Shown here one piece after another: positions 1-6,474 of a DNA stretch of 11,452 nucleotides. The notes beneath the pieces are model-generated. The model saw only the letters and a program-made list of their open reading frames with translations, made no database searches and had not been told where the DNA came from. The translations under genes were made by a program, and so were the position numbers. This DNA is from CADEED01 sp039930985 (GTDB lineage: Bacteria; Pseudomonadota; Gammaproteobacteria; Steroidobacterales; Steroidobacteraceae), in the NCBI GenBank assembly GCA_039930985.1, contig JBDTSV010000041.1:1-11452 (forward strand). Direction: 5' to 3'. The first letter of the stretch is position 1; every line of letters starts with the position of its first letter.

Positions 1-55
1 ACCGCCGACCACCTGGTTCGAAGCCAGGTGCTCTATCCAGCTGAGCTACGGGCGC
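1..55 (-). tRNA. tRNA-Arg (anticodon UCG), 3' part cut by window edge
   Basis: Read on the minus strand, this begins with acceptor strand GCGCCCG, then TA, D stem GCTC/GAGC with loop AGCTGGATA, anticodon stem CCTGG/CCAGG with loop CTTCGAA, variable loop TGGTC, and the start of the T stem (GGCGG). The window ends before the T loop and the 3' acceptor strand. The seven-base anticodon loop places TCG at positions 34-36, so the tRNA reads CGA and, by wobble, possibly CGG arginine codons. All visible stems pair perfectly, so it looks functional. The missing 3' end leaves the CCA tail unknown. Confidence 0.93.
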
Positions 56-65
56 ATGGGCGGGC

Positions 66-94
66 ATTGTAGCCGCACCAGCGATTGCGGTGTT
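66..94 (-). promoter_or_regulatory. Putative promoter of the tRNA-Arg gene
   Basis: On the minus strand a TACAAT hexamer (66-71) matches the sigma-70 -10 consensus at five of six bases. It lies 10 nt before the first tRNA base. The stretch between is GC-rich (GCCCGCCC), the discriminator type typical of stringently controlled stable-RNA promoters. The -35 position (about 89-94, AACACC) matches the consensus poorly. The call therefore rests on the -10 box, the discriminator and the position. Confidence 0.5.
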
Positions 95-136
95 TCTCCT
101 TGGCGCGCAACGATTTTGTGGGCAGGATGCGCGCCG

Positions 137-886
137 ATGGCAAAAAAGTTCTATGTCGTATGGCGCGGCGAAAAAACCGGGGTCTTTGACGACTGGCCGA
201 CCACCCATGCGTTGGTCGATGGCTTTCCCGGCGCGCAATACAAATCTTTTCCGACGCTGGGCGAAGCGGAAGTCGCGTTTCGCGGCGGCGCACCCGCACG
301 TAGCAGCGCCGTCCGGGGAGCCAGCAAGCCGCGCGTTGTCAGGACTGACCATGCGGACGCGGTCGCGGCCTTCGACACGGTTATTTTCTGCGATGGCGCC
401 TGCGAACCGAATCCCGGCAAAGCCGGCTCCGGCATGGCGGTCTACCGCGCTGGCGCGCTCGCCAGTCTCTGGTATGGCGCTTACAACCCCAACGGAACCA
501 ACAACACCGCGGAACTCAACGCCCTGCTGCACGCATTGGCACTGGCCAAGCGCGAGATCGAGGCCGACCAGACGGTGCAGGTCCGCAGCGATTCATCGTA
601 CGGATTGAACGCGGTGACGAAATGGGCGAAGGGCTGGGAGCGGCGCGGCTGGCGCAAGGCCGAAGGCGAAATCAAGAATCTCGAAATCATCCAGGAGCTC
701 TACGCGCTGTATCTGGAAATCGAGGAAGACGTGACGCTCGAACATGTCAGCGCGCACGTGGGCATCGAAGGCAACGAGCTGGCAGATCGAATGGCCATGC
801 TCGCGGTTGAAAAGCGTGAAGTTAAATGGCGCGAGTACGACGAGCCACTGGATATCGACAGACTTTTGCGAATGCGCGCGGGTTGA
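137..886 (+). CDS. rnhA: Ribonuclease HI with N-terminal viroplasmin-like RNA-DNA hybrid-binding domain
   Basis: This 249-residue protein should cut the RNA strand of RNA-DNA hybrids in the cytoplasm (R-loops, replication primers). Residues 1-50 (MAKKFYVVWRGEKTGVF onward) match the caulimovirus viroplasmin/RNase H1 hybrid-binding domain. A linker of about 30 residues follows, then the RNase H fold from about residue 79. The DEDD catalytic set is visible: D86 (FCDGAC), E126 (NNTAELNALL), D152 (RSDSSYG) and D217 (GNELADRMA). The conserved histidine is H207 (VSAHVGIEGNE). The start at 137 gives exactly the domain's usual N-terminus and has CAGGA nine bases upstream. An in-frame ATG at 56 would overlap the tRNA and add unrelated residues. 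The gene converges on the epoxide hydrolase pair with only 11 nt between stop codons and no clear terminator. The two-domain form resembles eukaryotic RNase H1 and many bacterial homologues rather than the single-domain E. coli enzyme. The gene symbol is by function. Confidence 0.93.
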   Translation: MAKKFYVVWRGEKTGVFDDWPTTHALVDGFPGAQYKSFPTLGEAEVAFRGGAPARSSAVRGASKPRVVRTDHADAVAAFDTVIFCDGACEPNPGKAGSGMAVYRAGALASLWYGAYNPNGTNNTAELNALLHALALAKREIEADQTVQVRSDSSYGLNAVTKWAKGWERRGWRKAEGEIKNLEIIQELYALYLEIEEDVTLEHVSAHVGIEGNELADRMAMLAVEKREVKWREYDEPLDIDRLLRMRAG

Positions 887-897
887 GGCACGCCACG

Positions 898-2091
898 CTA
901 TTGCGTGTGTCGCTGCTCGTTCCTCAGCGGCCGGAAAAACTCGCGGATGTCCTGCGCCAGCGCCTCGGGCTGCTCCATGGCAGCGAAGTGACCGCCCTTG
1001 GGAAAATCCGTCCAGCGTTGCACATTGAAGAATCGCTGCGCCCATTCGCGCGGCGGGTGCGACAGATCCTTCGGGAACATCGCGAACGCCGCCGGTACGT
1101 CGTCGGAGCCCAATTTTTGTTTGACGGCTTCGGCGATCCAGCGTTGCGCACCCGCGTTGAGCACGTCGAAGTACGGCATGAACGCGCCGCCGATGCTGCC
1201 GGTCACCCAATACACCATCGCGTTGGTCAGCATCTCGTCCTTGGTGAATACGGCGTCCAGGTCGCCATCGCAATCGCTCCAGCGCTGAAATTTCTCCGCG
1301 AGCCAGGCGGCCAGACCCAGCGGTGAATCATTGAGTCCATCGGCGAGCGTTTGCGGCTTGCGGCCCTGGATCATGGCGTAGGCGCCATGCTCCTTCTGAA
1401 ATTGCTGGACGTGCTCGACATAGGCGCGCTCGATGGGCTGCAAGTCGTCAGGGGCCTTGAGCGAGTGCCAGAACGGCACGTCGGTAAGATGAATGCCGAT
1501 CACCGACTTGGCGTGGCTGCGGGCGATGTGTTCGGTGATGGTGCTGCCCCAGTCGCCGCCGTGCGCCCCGTACCGCTCGTAGCCGAGCACGTCGGTCATG
1601 AGCTGGTGCCAGGTATCGTTGACGGCGAACAATCCGCCGCCGTGGCGATGCTCACGCGAAAATGCGCACCACGGCAGGCTCGGTACGACGACATCGAACG
1701 CGTCAGCGGAATCCCCCCCATGCGCCGCGGGATCCGCGAGCAGCGGGATGATCTTGAGAAAGCGCGTGAAAGAATCGGGAAAGCCGTGCGTGAGCACCAA
1801 GGGCAAAGGGCGCGCGCCTTTGCCATGCTCGTGAATGAAATGAATGTCCGCGCCATTCACCTCGGCGCGAAACTGCGCGAAGCGATTGAGGCTGGTTTCT
1901 TCGCGCCGCCAGTCGTACCCATTCCGCCAGTGCTGCAACAAATCACGTAGATAGGCCGGGTTGGCGCCCGCGTCCCAGCCAGGCGGACCCTGTTCGGGCG
2001 GCAGGCGTGCCACGGCGAGCCGCGCCGCGAGATCGGCCAGCGCGGTCTCATCGATATGGATCTCAAATGGCTTTGCCCGGGCGGTGTCCAT
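898..2091 (-). CDS. Epoxide hydrolase (microsomal-type alpha/beta hydrolase), downstream copy
   Basis: This 397-residue enzyme is predicted to hydrolyse epoxides to vicinal diols through an Asp-ester intermediate. Residues 7-115 form the N-terminal epoxide hydrolase (EHN) domain, with WDAGANPAYLRDLLQHWRNG typical of the family. The alpha/beta-hydrolase core has the oxyanion motif HGFPDS (102-107), nucleophile D180 in GGDWGS, and catalytic H368 in GGHFAAMEQP. The charge-relay acid is probably D342 in FPKDL, where mammalian microsomal epoxide hydrolase has Glu. The cap domain carries a likely substrate-activating tyrosine Y238 before IQGRKPQTL. The usual SLPGF motif is altered to SLPWC (138-142). 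There is no signal peptide, so it is probably cytoplasmic. The ATG lies 29 nt inside the end of the upstream paralogue with only a weak GAG upstream, so translation is probably coupled. The substrate cannot be read from sequence; xenobiotic or terpene-like epoxides are possible. Confidence 0.88.
   Translation of the reverse strand: MDTARAKPFEIHIDETALADLAARLAVARLPPEQGPPGWDAGANPAYLRDLLQHWRNGYDWRREETSLNRFAQFRAEVNGADIHFIHEHGKGARPLPLVLTHGFPDSFTRFLKIIPLLADPAAHGGDSADAFDVVVPSLPWCAFSREHRHGGGLFAVNDTWHQLMTDVLGYERYGAHGGDWGSTITEHIARSHAKSVIGIHLTDVPFWHSLKAPDDLQPIERAYVEHVQQFQKEHGAYAMIQGRKPQTLADGLNDSPLGLAAWLAEKFQRWSDCDGDLDAVFTKDEMLTNAMVYWVTGSIGGAFMPYFDVLNAGAQRWIAEAVKQKLGSDDVPAAFAMFPKDLSHPPREWAQRFFNVQRWTDFPKGGHFAAMEQPEALAQDIREFFRPLRNEQRHTQ
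1403..1422. repeat. 20-bp exact repeat, copy 1 (inside epoxide hydrolase gene)
   Basis: The 20 bases here recur exactly at 6988-7007. In both places the minus strand is read in the same frame and encodes YVEHVQQ, in two unrelated proteins. The flanking bases differ at once. I cannot tell coincidence from a functional site. Confidence 0.6.
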
Positions 2092-3274
2092 GTTGCGCTC
2101 GCAAGGTTACGGGGTCGTACAACGAGCCGACGAATGCCTTGAGGTCAGTGGCATATTCCTCGGGACGTTCCCAGGCACCGAAATGACCACCGCTCGACAT
2201 TTCGGTCCAGCGGACCACGTTCAACCTGCGTTCGGCCAGGCGGCGCGGCGGGATCCCGGCCATGTCGCGCGGAAACAGCGCGAGGCCCACGGGAACATCC
2301 ACCCGATCGAACTTGCCGAGTGAAGGCTGCCGCGTTTCGGCGAGATAGCCATAGATCGAAGACTGGATGGTCTGCGTGATCCAGTAGATAGTGATGTTGG
2401 TGAGGATCTCGTCCTTGCTGAAACAACGTTCGAGATGTCGCGGCGAATTGCACCAGGAATGGAAGCGATCCACGATCCACGATGCCAGTCCCGCGGGTGA
2501 GTCGTTGAGACTCGCGGCGAGCGCCCGGGGCTGCGAAGCCTGGACGGCCACATAGGCGCCGTCCTCCATGAATTTTTTCGTCATGGCGGCGACGTATTGG
2601 CGCTCGATGACATTGAGACCGTCGCTGTCGTCACCGCCGCCCTGCCAGCCGATATCGGTGAGATGGATTCCAATGACCGAGCCGGGAAACTGAATGGCCA
2701 TGCTCTGTGCAATCGCGCTACCGCCGTCGCCCCCCGCGACCACATAGGTTTCGTTGCCCAGCACTTCGGTCATGAGCCGATGCAGGAGTTTCGCCGAGGA
2801 TTTTATCGAGGGAATTTCCTGGCTCGGGCCGATCTGCCCGGTGAACGCAAACCCCGGCAACGACGGCACCACCACGTCGCACGTCAGATCTTCCGCGGTG
2901 TCGTGCTCGGCTCCTACCAACAGCGGAATGGCTTTTTCATAGCGCAGAAATGAATCCGGCCAGCCATGCAGCAGCAATACCGGTGTGGAGCGCACGCCGA
3001 GTCCTGTTTCGTGCACGTAGTGGATATTCGCGCCGTCGATGCGCGCGACGTAGTGCGCGAGCTGGTTCAGTTCTCGCTCGCGCTGCCGCCAGTCGAAGTC
3101 GTCGCGCCAGTAGCGGATCAGTTCATCCAGGTAGTCAGGGTCACTTCCTGCGTCCCAGCCGCCGCCCTTGAGTACCCGCACGCGACGTGTGCGCCGCAAT
3201 CGGGCGCTCAGATCATCGAGCACCTGATCGGGGATGCCGATGCGAAATGGCTGAGTCGACGCGAGCGTTGACAT
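2063..3274 (-). CDS. Epoxide hydrolase (microsomal-type alpha/beta hydrolase), upstream copy
   Basis: This 403-residue paralogue of the downstream gene has the same architecture: EHN domain (about 8-118, with GGWDAGSDPDYLDELIRYWR), oxyanion motif HGWPDS (103-108), SLPGFAF (138-144), nucleophile D183 in GGDGGS, acid D337 in FPRDM and H364 in GGHFGAWERP. Two differences from its neighbour stand out. The residue after the nucleophile is Gly rather than Trp, and the cap motif KPQTL is replaced by QPRALA (248-253) after Y241. The copies are clearly diverged, so this is an old tandem duplication or two separately acquired genes, likely with different substrates. The start is the only ATG that fits the EHN domain. 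No good Shine-Dalgarno is visible; instead a 7-bp inverted repeat sits 14 nt upstream. There is no signal peptide. It could be co-transcribed from the metal-uptake operon 81 nt upstream or have its own promoter. Confidence 0.88.
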   Translation of the reverse strand: MSTLASTQPFRIGIPDQVLDDLSARLRRTRRVRVLKGGGWDAGSDPDYLDELIRYWRDDFDWRQRERELNQLAHYVARIDGANIHYVHETGLGVRSTPVLLLHGWPDSFLRYEKAIPLLVGAEHDTAEDLTCDVVVPSLPGFAFTGQIGPSQEIPSIKSSAKLLHRLMTEVLGNETYVVAGGDGGSAIAQSMAIQFPGSVIGIHLTDIGWQGGGDDSDGLNVIERQYVAAMTKKFMEDGAYVAVQASQPRALAASLNDSPAGLASWIVDRFHSWCNSPRHLERCFSKDEILTNITIYWITQTIQSSIYGYLAETRQPSLGKFDRVDVPVGLALFPRDMAGIPPRRLAERRLNVVRWTEMSSGGHFGAWERPEEYATDLKAFVGSLYDPVTLRAQHGHRPGKAI

Positions 3275-3288
3275 GTGTCGAGCGTACT

Positions 3289-3313
3289 CGCCAGACCGGT
3301 AAGGTTTCTGGCG
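3289..3313. promoter_or_regulatory. Perfect 7-bp inverted repeat upstream of the epoxide hydrolase pair
   Basis: CGCCAGA (3289-3295) and TCTGGCG (3307-3313) are perfect inverted arms around an 11-nt centre. The repeat lies in the 81-nt gap before the epoxide hydrolase start, ending 14 nt from the ATG. No T-run follows on the minus strand, so it is not a classical terminator. Its placement suits a repressor operator or a leader hairpin close to the ribosome-binding region. No regulator gene adjoins it. Confidence 0.4.
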
Positions 3314-3355
3314 CTACTCGCGTGGTTGCTGTCTGTCGGAGCCCGGCGTACGTCG

Positions 3356-4141
3356 CTAATGCGGGACACGCGGCGCCGCGGCACGATCGCCATTTCGCCC
3401 CGTCAGATGCACCAGCAGTCCGAAAATGCCCATGACCCAGACGATCACCGGGCTCGAGGGCAGATCGGTGATCAGCGATACGCCGAGCCCGGCCAGATAA
3501 CTGCCCACGGCAAGCGCGTAGCCAATCATCAGCTGCCGTTTCGGTGCATGGCGATAGGTCGCCACGGCCGGCACGATGAGGCTGGTGAACACCAGGTACA
3601 CGCCGACGAGTTGGACCGACGCAGTGACGACGATGGCGAACAACACGTAGAAACCGATACGGCCAATCTTGTCACGCCACTTGAACCACACGAGCGCGAA
3701 GACGGCGGTCAACACCGCGGTGCGGATCAACTGTGCATTCGACACCCAGAGAATCTGCCCGGCCAACAAGTCCTTGAGATTCTCGCCACCGTGCGGATCG
3801 TTGGCTAACAACAGTATCTGCGCGGTCGACGCCAGCACGAACAGGATGCCGATCAGCGCCTCCTGAACTTCGGGGCGCTTTTTCTCGGTCCAGGTGAGCA
3901 GCAATGCGCCGGCCAGCGCCGCCGCGCCGGCGGCCGCTTGCGCGCCCCACCCTTCGATGGGCAAACCCATGATGCTCGCGGCGATGACACCCAGGCCGGC
4001 AACCTGCGCGATGGCGAGGTCGATGAACACGATTCCGCGGGACAGCACCTGCTGTCCCAACGGCACGTGCGAGATCGCAACCAGGCAACCCGCGATCAGC
4101 GCAGGAACCAGAATGCTGAAATCGGTGAGCAGGTCGTTCAT
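3356..4141 (-). CDS. ABC-3 (ZnuB-type) metal transporter permease, without ATPase partner
   Basis: This 261-residue integral membrane protein should move a divalent metal (zinc or manganese most likely) delivered by the adjacent binding protein across the inner membrane. Hydrophobic segments are visible at about 9-25, 38-58, 66-84, 95-113, 138-153, 163-186, 204-224 and 230-247. Family-like stretches are PLGQQVLSRGIVFIDLAIAQ (27-46), the EKKRPEVQEALIGILF region (86-101), NLKDLLAGQILWVS (121-134) and VGVYLVFTSLIVPAVAT (179-195). Between WFKW and the next membrane helix there is only RDKIGRIG (156-163), where ABC-3 permeases usually carry a longer cytoplasmic loop with a D-x-x-x-A-x-x-x-G pattern that contacts the ATPase. 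The start is the ATG overlapping the binding-protein stop (ATGA, 4138-4141). The reading frame stays open upstream, but that extension is antisense-type low-complexity sequence out of frame with the binding protein. No ATPase gene lies in the window. Confidence 0.82.
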   Translation of the reverse strand: MNDLLTDFSILVPALIAGCLVAISHVPLGQQVLSRGIVFIDLAIAQVAGLGVIAASIMGLPIEGWGAQAAAGAAALAGALLLTWTEKKRPEVQEALIGILFVLASTAQILLLANDPHGGENLKDLLAGQILWVSNAQLIRTAVLTAVFALVWFKWRDKIGRIGFYVLFAIVVTASVQLVGVYLVFTSLIVPAVATYRHAPKRQLMIGYALAVGSYLAGLGVSLITDLPSSPVIVWVMGIFGLLVHLTGRNGDRAAAPRVPH

Positions 4142-5049
4142 TTGTTGGCCGCCAGCAGCTTGTCGAGGGTGTCGTCGAACAACCCGAAGAGGTCCTTTGC
4201 CTCGGGCGATCCGCCCACCGAGAACGGCAGTACGACCGCCGGCGCGTGCACGCGTTCGGACAGCCAGTTCGCCGCCTTGGCATCGTTGTAGGCGTTGAGC
4301 AGGATCAACTTCGGCGGCGCACTGGTGAGCTTGCCCACCAACATGCCGAGGTACGCCGCAGTGGGTGGCACACCGGGCTTGGGTTCGATCGAAGCTTCCT
4401 CGGTCAGCCCCAGCCAGTGACATAGATAGGCCTGGTCGCGGTGCATGATGACCACCTGCGCGCCTTTGAGCGGAGCGGCCCTGGATTCCCAACGCGTGAT
4501 GGCGGCGGCCCACCGCGCGTCGAAGTCCTTGGCTCGCGCGGCATAGAACGCCGCTTGCGCGGGCTCGAGTTGCGCCAAACGCGCGCTGAGGGCATGCGCG
4601 ATGGCCGCGATGTTGTGCGGATCGAGCTGCACGTGCGGATTGCCCTGCGGGTGGATGTCGCCCATGGCGCGGTCGAGCTTGGACGGCACCTCCAACAAGC
4701 GCAGCGCCGAGGCGGCCTCGAAATTGCCTGGCGTTCCGGGCTGGATGTGCGAATTGCCGGACTCCTGGATGAGCACTGGCAACCAGCCGATCTCGAGCTC
4801 GGCGCCGGTGGCGACCACCAGGTCCGCGGTGCGCGCACGCGCCACGAGGCTGGGCTTGGCTTCGACGCGGTGCACATCCTGCAGCGCGGTGGTGGCGACG
4901 TACACGTTGACGCGTTCGCCGCCGAGCTCGGTGGCCAGTGCACCCCAGTCGGGCGTGGTGGCCAGCACCTTGAGCGCGGCATGCGCGGGCAGCGCGCCAC
5001 CGAGCAATGGGGCTAACAACAAGGCGAGTTTCACGATTGGATTTTTCAT
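4138..5049 (-). CDS. ZnuA-type periplasmic metal-binding protein (cluster A-I SBP)
   Basis: This 303-residue protein has a signal peptide of about 24 residues ending in PAHA/A. No lipobox cysteine is present, so it is a soluble periplasmic protein. The mature part follows the TroA/ZnuA fold (PF01297-type). Candidate metal-binding histidines sit at H60 (QDVHRVEAKPS), H139 (GNPHVQLDPHN) and H203 (VIMHRDQAYLCHW). The fourth ligand is not obvious; the C-terminal lobe has LLNAYNDAKA (250-259), with D256 a candidate. The long His-rich loop of enteric ZnuA is absent. The ATG has AGGAC upstream, overlapping the stop codon of the barrel gene 8 nt before, which implies translational coupling. It feeds the permease through an ATGA overlap. 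Zinc is the best guess; manganese or another divalent metal is possible. Confidence 0.87.
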   Translation of the reverse strand: MKNPIVKLALLLAPLLGGALPAHAALKVLATTPDWGALATELGGERVNVYVATTALQDVHRVEAKPSLVARARTADLVVATGAELEIGWLPVLIQESGNSHIQPGTPGNFEAASALRLLEVPSKLDRAMGDIHPQGNPHVQLDPHNIAAIAHALSARLAQLEPAQAAFYAARAKDFDARWAAAITRWESRAAPLKGAQVVIMHRDQAYLCHWLGLTEEASIEPKPGVPPTAAYLGMLVGKLTSAPPKLILLNAYNDAKAANWLSERVHAPAVVLPFSVGGSPEAKDLFGLFDDTLDKLLAANK

Positions 5050-5057
5050 GGCGAGTC

Positions 5058-6410
5058 CTAGTACTTGTGCGCGCCGTGCGCGCCGATGCCGTAGATGTAT
5101 TGCAGCCGCAGGATGCGGTCGCGCTCACCGTCGTCGCGCGCGTTGTCGAAGTCGTACTGCGCGCGCAAGCGCGAGAACTCGCTCGGGTTCCAGTCGAGCA
5201 TCAGCGACAGGCGGTCGGGATTGGTGCTCAGCAGACCGTCCGGGGACAACGTGTAGTGCGGGGTTCCGGAATCCAGCGAGTCGTAGCGCGCGCCCACGCG
5301 CCAGCGCGGCGCGAACTGATAGATGCTCTGCAGGTACCAGCCGGACTGCGTGACGCGATAGTCATCGGCGAGCAGCACGCCTGAATTGTCGGCGATCTCG
5401 CCGCTCTCCTTGCGGCGCATGTATTCGGCCTGCACCTTCAGCTGGCGCCGCGGCGATGGCGCCCACTTGAGCACGCCATCGACGACGACCGTGCGCGCGT
5501 CACCCGTGAAGCTCTCGAACAGCGCGTCGCCCGAATCATCGGTGATGCCGCCGGCACGGTCTTCGGCGTGCTGGTCGAGCCAGGAAACGCCGGTGCGCCA
5601 GGTGGTGTAGTCGCCGATGTCGCCACCGATGTGAGTGAACAGCGTGACGCCATTGAGGCCGTTGCGCGCGCGGTGTGTCGAAGGAAAGCCCTCGCCGTTG
5701 CCGGCCTCCGCGCCGAACTCGACGAACAGGTCCGTGGGCGCAAGCCACTTCACCTGCACGCCGTTCTGCTTGAACTGCCCGCCAAACAAGGCTTGATAGA
5801 CCAGCGGCTGGTCGACGAAGTCCCAGGCGTGCGCGTGCACTTCATTGAGATAGCCAAAGCCCGAGAAGAACCGCCCGAGCTTGGCCGTGAAGCCGTCCGG
5901 CAGCGCGGCGGTGCGGACGAACGCTTCCTCGGCTTCGATTTCGTTCTCGCCGGTGATCGCCGCGGTCAACTGCCCCGAGAAGTACGGATCGATGTTGGCG
6001 GCGAACGTGAGCTCGGATTCGCCGAGGTTGAAGCTGCGCTCGCCTGGCCCCACCTCACCACCGCTCGGCGGGAAGCCCGCGATGTTCCAGTCGGAAGGAT
6101 CGCGTGAAGTGCTGGTGTAACTGCCGCCGAGGATCAGCGAGATCGCGGGATTGAAGGCCGACGCTCCACCGCCGACGGACGAGGCGGGCGGTGGCGGTGG
6201 CTCGGGCAGCGCAGTGGCTTGCGCGTCACCGACCACGGCTTGCGACTCCAGTTGCTGAATGCGCGTTTCGAGTGCATCGACACGCGCGCCATATTCACTC
6301 TTCAAAGTCTGCAGTTCCGCTCGCAGCGTGCCGACATCGTCGGCGGCCCCGGAAACTGCCGGCAGCAAAGCCAGCGCAATGAGCGCCGCCACGGGCCTGA
6401 ATCTCAACAT
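5058..6410 (-). CDS. Outer-membrane beta-barrel protein with N-terminal coiled coil, porin-like, metal-uptake associated
   Basis: This 450-residue protein begins with a signal peptide (MLRFRPVAALIALALLPAVS, cleavage near residue 22). A heptad-patterned segment follows (about 27-57, VGTLRAELQTLKSEYGARVD onward), then a linker with PEPPPPPAS (69-77). From about residue 85 to the end it shows alternating polar/aromatic strands typical of an outer-membrane barrel. It includes NLGESELTFAANIDPYFSGQ and strand-pair motifs such as RWRVGARYDSLDSG. It ends in a tyrosine after a His/Gly-rich tail (GAHGAHKY), compatible with BAM recognition of an aromatic C-terminus. Coiled coil plus barrel resembles trimeric OprO/OprP- or sugar-porin-type proteins, but I do not recognise a named family. 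AGGAG lies six bases before the ATG. Its place in the operon suggests it lets metal or a metal complex across the outer membrane. Confidence 0.75.
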   Translation of the reverse strand: MLRFRPVAALIALALLPAVSGAADDVGTLRAELQTLKSEYGARVDALETRIQQLESQAVVGDAQATALPEPPPPPASSVGGGASAFNPAISLILGGSYTSTSRDPSDWNIAGFPPSGGEVGPGERSFNLGESELTFAANIDPYFSGQLTAAITGENEIEAEEAFVRTAALPDGFTAKLGRFFSGFGYLNEVHAHAWDFVDQPLVYQALFGGQFKQNGVQVKWLAPTDLFVEFGAEAGNGEGFPSTHRARNGLNGVTLFTHIGGDIGDYTTWRTGVSWLDQHAEDRAGGITDDSGDALFESFTGDARTVVVDGVLKWAPSPRRQLKVQAEYMRRKESGEIADNSGVLLADDYRVTQSGWYLQSIYQFAPRWRVGARYDSLDSGTPHYTLSPDGLLSTNPDRLSLMLDWNPSEFSRLRAQYDFDNARDDGERDRILRLQYIYGIGAHGAHKY

Positions 6411-6474
6411 GGAATTCTCCTACCGAAACCAACCAACACGCGGCGAGTAACGCCGGCGTGCAATCACCGATGGT

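Noticed and set aside
73..90. CCGCA/TGCGG hairpin followed by a T-rich stretch upstream of RNase HI, considered as a terminator.
   Set aside because: The stem is five pairs with an eight-base loop, and no plus-strand gene precedes it. The region is better explained by the minus-strand tRNA promoter.
894..907. Small inverted repeat CACGC-TATT-GCGTG between the convergent RNase HI and epoxide hydrolase genes, considered as a bidirectional terminator.
   Set aside because: The stem is only five pairs, it overlaps the epoxide hydrolase stop codon, and no T-run follows on either strand.
593..1273. Minus-strand open frame of about 226 codons across the RNase HI and epoxide hydrolase ends.
   Set aside because: It overlaps two well-supported genes and its translation has no recognisable domain or signal. 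It is explained by GC-rich codon bias.
1351..1950. Plus-strand open frame of about 199 codons antisense to the downstream epoxide hydrolase.
   Set aside because: It lies entirely within a supported gene and its composition is that of an antisense shadow frame.
4142..5128. The permease reading frame stays open upstream for about 330 codons, giving an apparent 590-residue protein.
   Set aside because: The extension overlaps the binding-protein gene in another frame, is rich in Arg, Ala and His as expected of GC-rich shadow frames, and has no family-like motifs. The ATGA overlap at 4138-4141 gives the proper permease start.
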